This document shows positions 18,709 through 27,312 of a stretch of DNA of 64,000 bases, piece after piece; the stretch's first letter is position 1, and every line of letters begins with the position of its first letter. The notes beneath the pieces are model-generated. The model was not told the DNA's origin. It searched no databases and saw only the letters and a list, made by a program, of their open reading frames with translations. The position numbers and the translations under genes are program-made. Source of the DNA: Novosphingobium resinovorum (GTDB lineage Bacteria; Pseudomonadota; Alphaproteobacteria; Sphingomonadales; Sphingomonadaceae); assembly GCF_027922145.1 (NCBI RefSeq), contig NZ_BSFC01000019.1, forward strand, positions 413,369 to 477,368, read 5' to 3'.

Positions 18709-19140
18709 GGTATTCCCCCGTTTGCAGCGAATCATTCGCATGCGCGCCGGAAATACTTCGGAACCGGTTGATCGAAAATAAATAGGTAAGTCTGGATTGC
18801 AAAAATTTAATAGTGGCGGTCGCCCAGCGATGGGTCAGAACTCAAGCGGCTGCGGAGCTATTCTCTGAACGCTATTGTTCGCCGATCACTTTATCCGCCC
18901 TCAAAGCGGGCGGGACGGCTTGCAGGAGCGGCCACGCCCGCCGGAATGGCAAGTGGGATGGCCGTCACGACATCGGTCGGTGCCAGCCCCGTATTATGTA
19001 TGAGGATGTTTGGAAGAGGTTGGCCCAACCGGCAATCGGTGGTGGAAGCGCGGCCGGGCCCAGGATCGCATGCTTTTATGTTTTGCCGAATGAACTCGGG
19101 AATGGTCGAACAAGTTCCGAGAATTCTTGGCGGCGAGTAA
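18709..19140. other. Intergenic stretch without a supportable gene
   Basis: An open frame on the plus strand (18813-19295) runs through this stretch, but it overlaps the 19141-19440 gene antisense, lacks a ribosome binding site and has no protein-like pattern. The sequence near 18770-18815 is AT-richer than its surroundings and may hold the promoter of the 18052-18708 gene. Nothing else is seen. Confidence 0.4.
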
Positions 19141-19440
19141 TCAGGCTACGATGGTCGCAGCCACCCGGTGGCGAAAAGGCTGGTGCGGGGTTCCGGCTCT
19201 GCGAAGGTCACGGAAGGCGCCGCCAGCCAGATCAGGCAGGATTGCCTCTACCGTGGCAGCTTCTTCGAGGGAGCGAACATCCACGAACAGGTTGAAGTGC
19301 CCATCAAAGCAGACGCTGACTACAGCTGATGGCGGGCAAGCCGCATGCACTAAGGAATGGAGAGCTTCAATCTCCGCGCAGAGCGAGCGGCTATAGCCAG
19401 CAGTGTCCGGAAAAGCATGGATGTTGCTGATTGCGTTCAT
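19141..19440 (-). CDS. Hypothetical protein
   Basis: A 99-residue cytosolic protein beginning MNAISNIHAFPDTAGY. GAGGTAACC directly before the ATG is a good ribosome binding site. The segment VVSVCFDGHFNLFVDVRSLEEAATVEAILPDLAGG looks like a small alpha/beta fold with alternating strands and a helix. I do not recognise the family. It stands alone between two intergenic gaps. Confidence 0.6.
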   Translation of the reverse strand: MNAISNIHAFPDTAGYSRSLCAEIEALHSLVHAACPPSAVVSVCFDGHFNLFVDVRSLEEAATVEAILPDLAGGAFRDLRRAGTPHQPFRHRVAATIVA

Positions 19441-19604
19441 GGTTACCTCGATAGGTTTCACATGAGAAACGCATCATCCCCTTTTTCGATCCATCTCTAG
19501 AAAAAAACGCTTCATCGCAAATCGGGTTATCCTGCGTCAGTGGGCCTTCGGTGTGGGCCGGGCCTGCGGATTCCGGGATTATCGCGCGCACCAGCCCGGC
19601 AACG

Positions 19605-20252
19605 CTATGGTGCGCGCTTCGATGGGCCTGCCATAGCAGCATATGCGGTCATTGATGCGGCTGCGACCACCGCCATCCAGATCGCGACGTTACCGGCCCG
19701 GATGAAGGTGGAGGCGCCCAAGCAAGCCCCGCAAACCAAGGATGCCCACAAGATCAAGTAAGGTGCCCAATTCCACTTCGGGCCGCCCATGAGAGCCGCA
19801 GCGATATGCTGCCCCAGCTTGACCAAGGCACCGGTCATGTAGGTCACCCCAATCGAAACTTCGCCGTTGCGCTGGAACACGGCATTCTCCGCGCCCATAG
19901 CCGCCGCGAGAACCATTGCGACCGGCAGGTGGGAAGCCACTTCACTTAACGATGCGGCGGCGGTGAGAAGCACTGTCACGAGCGCCAGCACTGCGGGTTT
20001 TCGGTGCCGGGTGGCGCGGGACGCGACGCACGTTCCTGCGATCACGCCGAAGACGAACGACAAGACCAAAAATCCAGCAATGAATGCTGCCGGTATATCC
20101 CGAACCAGCCCGACCGCGACGCGAGTGGAATTGCCGCTCATGAACGATACGAAAAAGCCGCCGAGGCTGATGAACCCGATTGCGTCAACGAAGCCAGCCA
20201 AGGCCGCGAGCATCGCCGCCAACACCCAGAACCGCTTCTCATAGGCGATCAT
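19605..20252 (-). CDS. YoaK family membrane protein (DUF1275)
   Basis: A 215-residue inner-membrane protein with about six hydrophobic helices. The DUF1275 signature is present: AALAGFVDAIGFISLGGFFVSFMSGNS, then GAENAVFQRNGEVSIGVTYMTGALV. The function of the family is not settled; it is widespread in bacterial genomes. The start MIAYEKRF at 20252 is supported because a second, broken copy at 27869 keeps the same first codons. The 3' end and the following 60 bp are also duplicated, at 30480-30545. Confidence 0.88.
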   Translation of the reverse strand: MIAYEKRFWVLAAMLAALAGFVDAIGFISLGGFFVSFMSGNSTRVAVGLVRDIPAAFIAGFLVLSFVFGVIAGTCVASRATRHRKPAVLALVTVLLTAAASLSEVASHLPVAMVLAAAMGAENAVFQRNGEVSIGVTYMTGALVKLGQHIAAALMGGPKWNWAPYLILWASLVCGACLGASTFIRAGNVAIWMAVVAAASMTAYAAMAGPSKRAP

Positions 20253-20541
20253 CGTCGGCTGACCGGCTCAGTCAGTGCTTCTGAAACTTCGGCAAGTCAC
20301 CTGTCATGTCGCTTTACCTTTCACCTTGCCTCCGCCCGGCAACGGACGCGGGGATATTGAACCATATGCAGTCGCACACCGGCAAGGGCTTCCACCGCCA
20401 CAAGCCCTAAGCAGGCCCGCAATCGAGTGCTCTGGCTCCGCTCGCCGCAAACGGGCTCACAATGTGCACAAGTGCGTAATCATTCGGATGAGATCGGCCA
20501 TTAGCGCGCACGGCGCGGCGACTTGCAGGGGATCGCCGCGC

Positions 20542-20745
20542 CTACCTGACCCGTGCGAGGAAGCGGTATGGTTCATCCGCAGCGCCGATTAACTGGCCAA
20601 GCTCTGCCGCCTGCGCGGTGTCGATGACGATATTGACCAGTTCCAGGAGTTCTGTCTCATCGGCGGGCCAGCCTTCGAACGAGGCTCCGTCAAGCGCTGC
20701 CGCGATGTCGTCTTCGGTAATTTCCCGGAACGACTGGTTCTTCAT
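20542..20745 (-). CDS. Hypothetical protein
   Basis: A 67-residue acidic protein (MKNQSFREITEDDIAAALDG, then DETELLELVNIVIDTAQAAEL). AGGAGG lies 9 bases before the ATG at 20745, which decides the start. Helical throughout. No family recognised. It lies upstream of the DUF1275 gene on the same strand, 289 bp away. Confidence 0.6.
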   Translation of the reverse strand: MKNQSFREITEDDIAAALDGASFEGWPADETELLELVNIVIDTAQAAELGQLIGAADEPYRFLARVR

Positions 20746-21199
20746 CTGGCCTGTCCTCCTGATGCTGACGAAGACCATGCGCTCGTAGGCATCCCGGGCC
20801 AGTTAAAAGCTTGCAAGGCCAAATGTGCGGACGGCATACAACCAGCGCATCCATCGCTACTCTAGGGGCCGATGCCGAAAGCATGATCGCTGCACCGAGC
20901 GCCTTCCTTGCGCTGGTGCTGCTGGCATCGGTAGCGCTCTACTACGGCCTCGAAACCCGCCCAGCGCTGGCACAACCGCCGCACGCCGTCCCCAAGCGGA
21001 GCGGGCCGTTAAACGGCCGAGCGCCAAGTCTTCGCGTACTAGTTTGGCAAGAAATAGGCTCAACGCGCAGTAAACCATGTTCTGCGCAATAATTTCATCG
21101 GCGTGACATGGAAATAGGCTGCCACCACCTCCTGATGATCGCACTTTTCCCTGCCTGTTCAACATGACAGGCGCATTTCCCCATGATAGCCTACGCGTG
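20746..21199. other. Intergenic stretch, no supportable gene
   Basis: A short plus-strand frame from 20883 (MIAAPSAFLALVLLASVALYY) could encode one membrane helix, but it has no ribosome binding site and a low-complexity tail, so it is not called. The stretch must contain the promoter of the YqiJ-flotillin pair. GGCCGTTAAACGGCC at about 21004-21018 is a short palindrome. Confidence 0.4.
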
Positions 21200-21817
21200 A
21201 TGTTCTCGCAGATGCTGACGCCAGCCTACCTCCCTTTCGCGTTCTCCTTCGTGCTCATGATCGGTATCGGCCTGATCGAAGCCATTGGGCTGGGCCTCGG
21301 CCAGTTCGATCTCGACGGCGATTTCAGCGGGGACGCCGATGGCGGGATGCTCAGCTGGCTGGGCCTGGGCGGCGAGTTGCCGATCCTGATCTGGCTCACC
21401 TCGCTGCTCGGCTGCTTCACGCTGGCCGGCATCGCGCTGCAACAGGGCATGACCGCGATCGGCGGCGCCCCGCTGCCCTGGCTGGGGGCCTCGGGTGGCG
21501 CTCTGGTTGCAGGTGCCGCGCTCAACACCTTCGCCGCTGACGGCCTGGCGCGCATACTGCCAGGTTTCGAGACGACGGTGATCTCCACCGACGATCTGCT
21601 GCGGCAGCGCGGCACTATCCTCGAAGGCACCGCCCGTCGCGGTGCCCCGGCTCGCGCCAAGGTGGTGGACCGCCACGGCCAAGCCCACTTCGTGATGGTG
21701 GAGCCGCACGACGATGCTGATGCCATCCCCTCGGGCGAGACCGCACTGCTGGTCCGGCGCGAGGGGCAAGTTTTCTTCGCAGTGCCCGATCGGCCTGCGT
21801 CCTTGCGACTGCCCTGA
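21200..21817 (+). CDS. yqiJ: YqiJ-like membrane protein with OB-fold domain
   Basis: A 205-residue membrane protein. The N-terminus (MFSQMLTPAYLPFAFSFVLMIGIGLIE) and two further hydrophobic stretches form the membrane part. The C-terminal 70 residues (RQRGTILEGTARRGAPARAKVVDRHG, TALLVRREGQVFFAV) are the OB-fold domain of NfeD/YqiJ proteins, which partner flotillins. The start MFSQML follows family alignments known to me; an ATG at 21164 is possible. The flotillin gene follows 39 bp downstream, as in E. coli yqiJK. Confidence 0.85.
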   Translation: MFSQMLTPAYLPFAFSFVLMIGIGLIEAIGLGLGQFDLDGDFSGDADGGMLSWLGLGGELPILIWLTSLLGCFTLAGIALQQGMTAIGGAPLPWLGASGGALVAGAALNTFAADGLARILPGFETTVISTDDLLRQRGTILEGTARRGAPARAKVVDRHGQAHFVMVEPHDDADAIPSGETALLVRREGQVFFAVPDRPASLRLP

Positions 21818-21856
21818 TGCACGGCGGTCGCGCAGCAAACTGGGGAAGGGTCCAAC

Positions 21857-23596
21857 GTGCCTGATTCGCTACTCAACGTTCTGATTTACGCCGGCATCGT
21901 GCTGCTGGCGCTCATCGTGATCGGCATCATCCTGACACGCCTCTATCGCCGCGCGACCAAGGACGTTGCGCTGATCCGCACCGGTTTCGGTGGGGAAAAG
22001 GTGGTGCTGAACGGCGGCATCATGGTGATCCCGGTGCTGCACGAACTGATGCAGGTGCGCCTGACCACGGTGAAGCTGGAAGTCTCCCGTCTCAACAAGG
22101 ACGCGCTCATCACACTCGACAAGCTGCGCGTCGATGTGATCGGCCTGTTCCACATCAAGGTGAAGCCCGATGCCCAGTCGATAGCCGCCGCCGCGCAGAC
22201 GCTGGGCGATTCGGTGAACAGCCCCGATGCGGTGAAGTCCCTGCTTGATGGAAAGCTGGTTTCCGCTCTCCGCTCGGTCGCCGCTACGATGACCATGGAG
22301 CACCTGCACGCTAACCGCGCCGACTTCATCCAGAAGGTGCAAGAAGCGCTGATGACCGACCTGGACATGAACGGCTTCCAGCTCGAATCGGTCAGCATCA
22401 CGCATTTCGACCAGACTGCGTTCGAACACTTCAACGAAAACAATGCCTTCGATGCTGAGGGCCTGACCGTGCTCACCCGCACGATCGAGGAACGTAAGAA
22501 GATCCGCAACGACATCGTCGCCACCAACCGTGTCGAGATCGAGCAGCGCAACCTGGAGGCGAACAACCAATCGTTGGAGATCGCCCAGGCGGCCGAGCAG
22601 GCGCGGCTGACGCAGGAGCAGACGCTCTCCGCCCGCCGTGCCGAGCAGGCGACCGCGATTGCCACCGCCGAAGCCGAGCAGACGCGCCTTGCCGAGATCG
22701 CGCGGATCACCGCCAGCCAGGCGCAGACGGTGGCCCAGACCGAGGCGGACAAGATCATCCAGACCGCCACGATCGCGCGCGACGGCGCGATCCAGACCGC
22801 CACCATCGAGCGGGACCGCACCATCGAGATCGCCCGCATTACTACTGCGGTGCAGACCGCGCAGAAGTCCGAGGAGGAATCGACCGCGACTGCCGCCGCC
22901 AACGAGGCGCGCGCGCTCGCCGTCCGGGCCGAGGAAAGCGTGGCGACGGCCAAGGCCACCGAAATCGCCAACCGTAATAAGAACGTAGCGGTCATCGCCG
23001 CCACCCAGCGCGCGCAGGAAGAGGCAGTGGGCATCACCGTCGCCGCCACGGCCGAGAAGGAAGCTGCCGAAGCCCGCGCCAGCGCCTTGCGCACCGAAGC
23101 TACCGCCGAGGCCGACGCCGAGAAGGTCCGTGCTCAGGGCCGCGAAGCCGCCTTCGCCGTCGATGCCGCCGGCCAGGCTGCGATCAACGAGGCGACCAAC
23201 CTGCTCAATGAAGCGCAGACCGCGCTGCTCGTCCGCAAGGCCGTGCTGGAAGCCCTGCCCGCGATCATCGCAGCGGCCAGCAAGCCGATGGAAAACATCG
23301 ACAGGATCAGCATCCTCGATGCCCGGGGCTTGCACGGCGATGCCGCCACCGGCGAGCGCGGCGGCCCTGCTGCGAACGAGAACCTTGCCGACGCGGCCGT
23401 CTCCGCCGCCATGCGCTATCGCGTGGGCGGCCCGCTGATCGACAGCCTCATGACCGAGTTGGGCATGAACGGCGGTTCGCTGAACGGCATGTTGGCCGCC
23501 AGCGGCGTAGCGGAAGCGGCGCTCGCCCCTGCCGTTGCCGCGCCTGGCACCGCACCCACTCCGGCGCCTGCCAATCCCGAGCCGGACGTAGCCTGA
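21857..23596 (+). CDS. yqiK: Flotillin family protein (YqiK-like)
   Basis: A 579-residue membrane scaffold protein. A single N-terminal helix (LIYAGIVLLALIVIGIILT) is followed by the SPFH/PHB domain (about 40-215: GGEKVVLNGGIMVIPVLHEL, LHANRADFIQKVQEAL, LESVSITHFDQT) and a long Ala/Glu/Arg heptad-rich flotillin coiled coil (about 220-450). A Gly/Ala/Pro-rich tail ends it. GTG start with GGGGAAGGG upstream. Flotillins organise membrane microdomains and fluidity; a copy on a mobile element is unusual. Confidence 0.92.
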   Translation: MPDSLLNVLIYAGIVLLALIVIGIILTRLYRRATKDVALIRTGFGGEKVVLNGGIMVIPVLHELMQVRLTTVKLEVSRLNKDALITLDKLRVDVIGLFHIKVKPDAQSIAAAAQTLGDSVNSPDAVKSLLDGKLVSALRSVAATMTMEHLHANRADFIQKVQEALMTDLDMNGFQLESVSITHFDQTAFEHFNENNAFDAEGLTVLTRTIEERKKIRNDIVATNRVEIEQRNLEANNQSLEIAQAAEQARLTQEQTLSARRAEQATAIATAEAEQTRLAEIARITASQAQTVAQTEADKIIQTATIARDGAIQTATIERDRTIEIARITTAVQTAQKSEEESTATAAANEARALAVRAEESVATAKATEIANRNKNVAVIAATQRAQEEAVGITVAATAEKEAAEARASALRTEATAEADAEKVRAQGREAAFAVDAAGQAAINEATNLLNEAQTALLVRKAVLEALPAIIAAASKPMENIDRISILDARGLHGDAATGERGGPAANENLADAAVSAAMRYRVGGPLIDSLMTELGMNGGSLNGMLAASGVAEAALAPAVAAPGTAPTPAPANPEPDVA

Positions 23597-23604
23597 ATCT
23601 TGCA

Positions 23605-23629
23605 GGGAGCCGGCCCCAGCCCGGCTCCC
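23605..23629 (+). terminator. Hairpin after the flotillin gene
   Basis: GGGAGCCGG, 7-base loop, CCGGCTCCC, starting 8 bp after the stop codon. The stem is perfect over 9 bp, with no T-tract behind it, so intrinsic termination would be weak. It may instead protect the transcript 3' end. Confidence 0.5.
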
Positions 23630-23820
23630 ACATCGGTCCCTGACGTCCGACCGGCAACGGTGCGGTCGAGACGATTTCGTAGAAGTGACGCTGCATCGCT
23701 TCGGTGGCGGGGGATTAGCGAAAGTTGGGCGACAAGAGCGGAGTCTCATTGAGGAGCGGCGTCGATTAGATAGCCGAGTTGGGCGCGGGTTTGATTGGCC
23801 TGAGCGACTGGAGAACATCG

Positions 23821-24036
23821 ATGACTGCCGAAAATTTAAGCCCTGAGCACGAACGGAACGCCGCGATCTACGTCGCTGTGATCGACGGGGCGACCTACGG
23901 CCAGCTTGCCGAGCGGTACGGCATCAGTAAGGTCCGGGTGCAGAAGGCCTATGCTCGCGAGCGCACGAATGCCTGGGAAGCTCGCAGGCAGGGTGAGACC
24001 TCATACCTCGGGCGGCCTATACCGAAGGACGTTTAA
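23821..24036 (+). CDS. Small helix-turn-helix protein
   Basis: A 71-residue protein. The segment HERNAAIYVAVIDGATYGQLAERYGISKVRVQKAYARE is a sigma-70 region-4/homeodomain-like HTH (ATYGQLAERYGIS then the recognition helix KVRVQKAYARER). The ATG at 23821 was chosen over 23779 because the upstream codons are not protein-like. It precedes the HEPN-like gene by 41 bp and may regulate it. Confidence 0.65.
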   Translation: MTAENLSPEHERNAAIYVAVIDGATYGQLAERYGISKVRVQKAYARERTNAWEARRQGETSYLGRPIPKDV

Positions 24037-24077
24037 TTCTCCGTGCTGCGGCAGGGAGCATCAAGGAAGGGGCTGCA

Positions 24078-24629
24078 TTGAAAGGGCAGGAGCGGTGGTA
24101 TCACAGACCAGATGGTGAAAGTGCGGCTGAGCGAGAAATCGTCGAACTAGTGGGGCGGATTGTAATCGCATGGGGCGCGATCGATACCGTCATGGCCAAG
24201 CTCTGGTGGCATCTGGCTTTTGAGGCTGGTCAGGAAATTGACCGGGATCGCGCCTATCGGGCGACACTGGATGACAAGCTCAAAGCCATACGCAAACTCG
24301 TTTTGCGCGATGGAGGCCGACGGGATCTCCAGTTGCATCGGTTGGAGGCCGGCATCCCTGAATATAAGGATGATCGGCATGCTTTGGCTCACGGGTACAT
24401 CGGAATGACCGCGCGGGGGCCTGCCGCGATCAACCTCAGAACAGATCGAGCCGCGATGGCCATCGACCTTCCAAGCCTTCATGCTTGGTCTGCATTTTTC
24501 GCTGATGTCGCCCATCAGATGTATGAGGAAGAAACGGTTCGGTACTACCGAGGTGAGGAGAGACTTTATTTACCGGATCCGCTGGAGCCGCCGCCCCATA
24601 AGCGTACACCCATCCCGGGTTGGCCATAG
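24078..24629 (+). CDS. HEPN-like hypothetical protein
   Basis: A 183-residue mostly helical protein. The N-terminal half pairs two helices (VELVGRIVIAWGAIDTVMAKLWWHL and DDKLKAIRKLVLRD), followed by DDRHALAHGYIGM. RHALAH (R100, H105) fits the R-X4-H motif of HEPN ribonucleases, in a position where HEPN-like proteins have it. The remainder is a single beta segment and a helix. Family assignment is by eye only. It stands behind the small HTH gene at 23821 and may form a regulator-effector pair with it. Confidence 0.62.
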   Translation: MKGQERWYHRPDGESAAEREIVELVGRIVIAWGAIDTVMAKLWWHLAFEAGQEIDRDRAYRATLDDKLKAIRKLVLRDGGRRDLQLHRLEAGIPEYKDDRHALAHGYIGMTARGPAAINLRTDRAAMAIDLPSLHAWSAFFADVAHQMYEEETVRYYRGEERLYLPDPLEPPPHKRTPIPGWP

Positions 24630-24666
24630 CCTGGAGTGAACCGGCCCGCGCCAATGTGCGGAACGG

Positions 24667-25320
24667 CTACTCAACCAACATCGCCTGCAAAAGCGCCTGC
24701 GCCATCTCCGGCAGCGGCACCGGCACGCTGATGCTGACGTATCCGACATTCAGCGCCCTCCGCTGTCCGAACCGCTCGATCCACTGGCGCCCATTGTGGC
24801 GCCAAGCCCGCTGGAGAAGCACAACCGGCAGCAAATAGCACCGCCGCGACGGCGCGAACCCATAGGCGATGAAATCGCAAGCTAATGGCTTCTGCACCCA
24901 GCCGGGCTTGCGGCGCTCTTCGTCGCTCCACTGCTCCAGAAGAATGTCGGGCCAATCGGCAGCGCGAACCTTCTCGTCTATGGTGTAGGTTCGACCGCAA
25001 GCCAGGGTGATGACGCGATCAATGCCGCCGCGCTGCGCCCACCCATCATCGCGCACCGAGACAGCGGAGATCATAGTCGGGAACGCCTTGCGGTATAGCT
25101 CGACCCACCAGCCAGCGTCGGCCTGCTCGTTGGACATGGCGAGGCTGGCCGCGAAGTCGTGAACCTGCGGTACGCGCGCCGAAACGCCCTGATCCGGCAG
25201 TGACCAGGGCGCCATCGGCAGCAGATGCTGCGTTTCGTTCAGTGGAAGCCTCGCTTTCGGGTACTGGCCCCCGATGTCCCTAAGCTCAGCCAACCGTTTT
25301 CGGTGCGCCGCCCTAGCCAT
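24667..25320 (-). CDS. Hypothetical protein with PD-(D/E)XK-like motif
   Basis: A 217-residue protein, last gene of an eight-gene minus-strand run. The central part (GGIDRVITLACGRTYTIDEKVR, then WPDILLEQWSDEERRKPGWV and DFIAYGFAP) has the acidic residue, D-E-K and Gln-helix pattern of PD-(D/E)XK nucleases, and the C-terminus is a basic alpha/beta region. TGAGGG precedes the ATG at 25320. Its 5' end overlaps the preceding gene by 82 bp in another frame. A nuclease role is inference. Confidence 0.65.
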   Translation of the reverse strand: MARAAHRKRLAELRDIGGQYPKARLPLNETQHLLPMAPWSLPDQGVSARVPQVHDFAASLAMSNEQADAGWWVELYRKAFPTMISAVSVRDDGWAQRGGIDRVITLACGRTYTIDEKVRAADWPDILLEQWSDEERRKPGWVQKPLACDFIAYGFAPSRRCYLLPVVLLQRAWRHNGRQWIERFGQRRALNVGYVSISVPVPLPEMAQALLQAMLVE

Positions 25321-25568
25321 CGAACTGCCCTCATAATCCGTGCGTCACCTCCGCGAGTTGCCCGTGCGACAAGGTACGCCCGCCCCGCGCGAAGGTGTTC
25401 GTCTGCTTCAGCCGCAGAGCCATGCGTGAAAGCGCGGGGTAGCCCGCCGCCTTCGGTAAGTTCGCCGTCAGGGGTGATGAGGATACGGCCACCGGCTCGA
25501 ATGAAGTCACGGACAGCTTTGGTTGTCGCATCGCCCGAGGAGCGGCACTGATTGGGTTTCACGTTCAT
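25239..25568 (-). CDS. Hypothetical protein
   Basis: A 109-residue protein starting MNVKPNQCRSSGD, with AAGGA 9 bases before the ATG. TTKAVRDFIRAGGRILITPDGEL is a plausible helix followed by a beta hairpin and is characteristic of small phage and element proteins in sphingomonads. The C-terminal third overlaps the next gene's start by 82 bp, so the true end could differ if a frameshift is present. Unknown function. Confidence 0.5.
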   Translation of the reverse strand: MNVKPNQCRSSGDATTKAVRDFIRAGGRILITPDGELTEGGGLPRAFTHGSAAEADEHLRAGRAYLVARATRGGDARIMRAVRWLGRRTENGWLSLGTSGASTRKRGFH

Positions 25569-25621
25569 CAATTTGATCCTTGGAGATTGGGGTAGGTCGC
25601 CGATGGAGGAAGTAGGGAAAC

Positions 25622-25876
25622 TCACACCCCCTCCTCCTGATCGCCGCCCCAGTGCATCCGCCCATGGCGATAAACGGGAGCACAGCCATCGTCGCCAGCG
25701 AGGCAGACATCCTCCTCAGGCTCCAGATCGTGGTCGCCGTCCCGGTGGTCCAGTTCGTCGATCAGTCGCTCGATCACGTCCTCCAGCTCCCCTCGCGAAA
25801 GCAGCGGGATCGACTGCGACAGCAAACCAAGCGGCAGAGGGCGCAGACCCGCCGTGGTGATGGTCAGAAGCGCCAT
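25622..25876 (-). CDS. Small acidic hypothetical protein
   Basis: An 84-residue protein (MALLTITTAGLRPLPLG) with a helix SRGELEDVIERLIDELDHRDGDHDLEPEEDV. The run LEDVIERLIDELDHRDGD-x-DLEP is a recurrent pattern in small sphingomonad proteins of unknown function. The start lies 2 bp after the stop of the gene in front, so it is probably translated by reinitiation. Confidence 0.65.
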   Translation of the reverse strand: MALLTITTAGLRPLPLGLLSQSIPLLSRGELEDVIERLIDELDHRDGDHDLEPEEDVCLAGDDGCAPVYRHGRMHWGGDQEEGV

Positions 25877-25878
25877 GT

Positions 25879-26103
25879 TCAGCCCTCCACCATCGTAGCC
25901 GAGCGGAGGTGCTCGGCGAGTTGCTGACGATCGGCGTTCGAGAGACCGACAACCATGGCAAACGTCTCCGCGCGTTCGCCGTGACTGCGCGTGCCGGGTG
26001 AGGGCCAGAGGTGGAGGTGGTCGTCGGCGAGGACGTAGGCGCCACCAGCTTCCTTGAAGCGGGCCATCCATGCCGGAGCGTCGAATGCGAGTTGGGTCGC
26101 CAT
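25879..26103 (-). CDS. Small hypothetical protein
   Basis: A 74-residue protein (MATQLAFDAPAWMARFKEAGG, AYVLADDHLHLWPSPG, LSNADRQQLAEHLRS). The start is 1 bp after the stop of the 26105-26869 gene, and the stop is 2 bp before the next start. The compact spacing is the main evidence that it is expressed as part of the operon. Family not recognised. Confidence 0.6.
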   Translation of the reverse strand: MATQLAFDAPAWMARFKEAGGAYVLADDHLHLWPSPGTRSHGERAETFAMVVGLSNADRQQLAEHLRSATMVEG

Positions 26104-26104
26104 G

Positions 26105-26869
26105 TCACGCCTCCTCGCCAACCGAGGCCGACGCATTCGCTTGCCAGACGGCGACATCCTGAAGCAGCACCAGGTCATCTACCGCGTCCTGCTCCCGCTC
26201 ACGAATTCCGAGCAGGCGTTTGGCCTCGGAGCATAGAAGGTCCACCGCCCCAGTGCATTCGCGCCCGTTGTCGAAGCAGATCAGATATTTGATCGCCCAT
26301 TCCGAGATGGAAGGCGCCGGGACGGTAAGCAGCACGTCTTCGGCGGTCGTGCGGACTTCTTGCAGACGCTCATACTCGGAATTGACTGCATCCGGGATTG
26401 GAGGGCCGCCCGCCTCTGAGACGTGGTAGGCCGGGGACCAGGCTCGGTCATCGTACTCTTTTTCGGCGAGCACCGCAGCGTGGTAGGCTTTGCGCGCCGA
26501 TTCCCAACACTGTGGGATTTGACGATAAAGCTCATCCAGCGCGACGGCGGCAAATTCGATCGCGGCCGTTGCGGTCTCGTTGTTTTCGATGATGACGAGG
26601 GTGTTGGTTTCCCCGTCCAAGCCCCGATGGTTGAAGTGAAGCTGGTACAACAGCTTTGCGATGACGTCCTGAACGTTCCTGGCGTCGAATGCCTTTACGG
26701 CCAGGAATGCCTCTTCATCAGCATCGTCCGGCCCTTCTCTGACCGCCTCGCCATAGCGCTGGATCGCGCGGTAAAGATCGCCGCTGACACCGGCGGGCAA
26801 TGCCGGCAGTTCATAGGCGACCTCGGCCACGTCACCGCTGCTGGAATGGCGCTTGAACTGGAAGGTCAT
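26105..26869 (-). CDS. Hypothetical protein
   Basis: A 254-residue acidic, helix-rich protein (MTFQFKRHSSSGDVAEVAYEL; VQDVIAKLLYQLHFNHRGLDGETNTL; AEDVLLTVPAPSISEWAIKYLI; CTGAVDLLCSEAKRLLGI). No signal peptide, no catalytic motif that I recognise. It overlaps the gene in front by 4 bases (ATGA), showing translational coupling. It is the largest member of the unknown operon. Confidence 0.65.
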   Translation of the reverse strand: MTFQFKRHSSSGDVAEVAYELPALPAGVSGDLYRAIQRYGEAVREGPDDADEEAFLAVKAFDARNVQDVIAKLLYQLHFNHRGLDGETNTLVIIENNETATAAIEFAAVALDELYRQIPQCWESARKAYHAAVLAEKEYDDRAWSPAYHVSEAGGPPIPDAVNSEYERLQEVRTTAEDVLLTVPAPSISEWAIKYLICFDNGRECTGAVDLLCSEAKRLLGIREREQDAVDDLVLLQDVAVWQANASASVGEEA

Positions 26870-27312
26870 GCCCGAGCCTCCTCGCTAACGGCGCTTAGGT
26901 TGCGGATCGACGTTAGCGCGGCGACGGCCATCCGCTCGTTCCAATCCAGATCTTCGGACTGCGCTTGGAAGTGATTGAGATCTCGACGCCGGATGGCATC
27001 ATCGTCGGCTACGGTCCCGCCCACGGTGTGGTGGAATGCAACCCATAGCTGGATTTCCGCTCCTTCAGGAGTCATCGCAACAGCATCGCAGATGGTCTGC
27101 TCCGCGCGGTCGATTTCAGCCCAAATGGCATCACCTTGGGGCCCTTCGGCAACCGTGCGGTCAAGGCTGTGGTAGCGATCATATGCCGAGCTTCGATCGG
27201 ACCATGCCGCAAGAATTTGGGCATCGTCAGCATGGGCTCGTGCGCTGGAAGGAAGGAAGGCTGTCGCTATGGGTGCCACCATCGCGGCGATTAGCAGCTT
27301 GCGCCGGTTCAT
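26866..27312 (-). CDS. Hypothetical exported protein with Tat-like signal
   Basis: A 148-residue protein. The leader MNRRKLLIAAMVAPIATAFLPSSARA has a twin arginine followed by a hydrophobic core and an AxA site, suggesting Tat export. The mature part is acidic and helical (DDAQILAAWSDRSSAYDRYHSLD, WAEIDRAEQTICDAVAMTP, DWNERMAVAALTSIRNL). It shares ATGA overlaps with both neighbours. An exported product inside an otherwise cytosolic-looking operon is notable. Confidence 0.65.
   Translation of the reverse strand: MNRRKLLIAAMVAPIATAFLPSSARAHADDAQILAAWSDRSSAYDRYHSLDRTVAEGPQGDAIWAEIDRAEQTICDAVAMTPEGAEIQLWVAFHHTVGGTVADDDAIRRRDLNHFQAQSEDLDWNERMAVAALTSIRNLSAVSEEARA

Noticed and set aside
18813..19295. 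A 160-codon plus-strand frame in the left part of the element
   Set aside because: It overlaps a better-supported minus-strand gene and has no start signal or protein-like pattern.
20811..21092. A plus-strand frame with one possible membrane helix
   Set aside because: No ribosome binding site, arginine/proline-rich random-looking tail; kept as noncoding.
21869..23818. A 649-codon frame antisense to the flotillin gene
   Set aside because: Repetitive Gly/Leu/Arg text mirrors the flotillin coiled coil; the plus-strand gene is complete and family-typical.
25331..25531. A minus-strand frame in the middle of the eight-gene run
   Set aside because: The alternative frame 25239-25568 has a ribosome binding site and a convincing helix-hairpin pattern over the same stretch.
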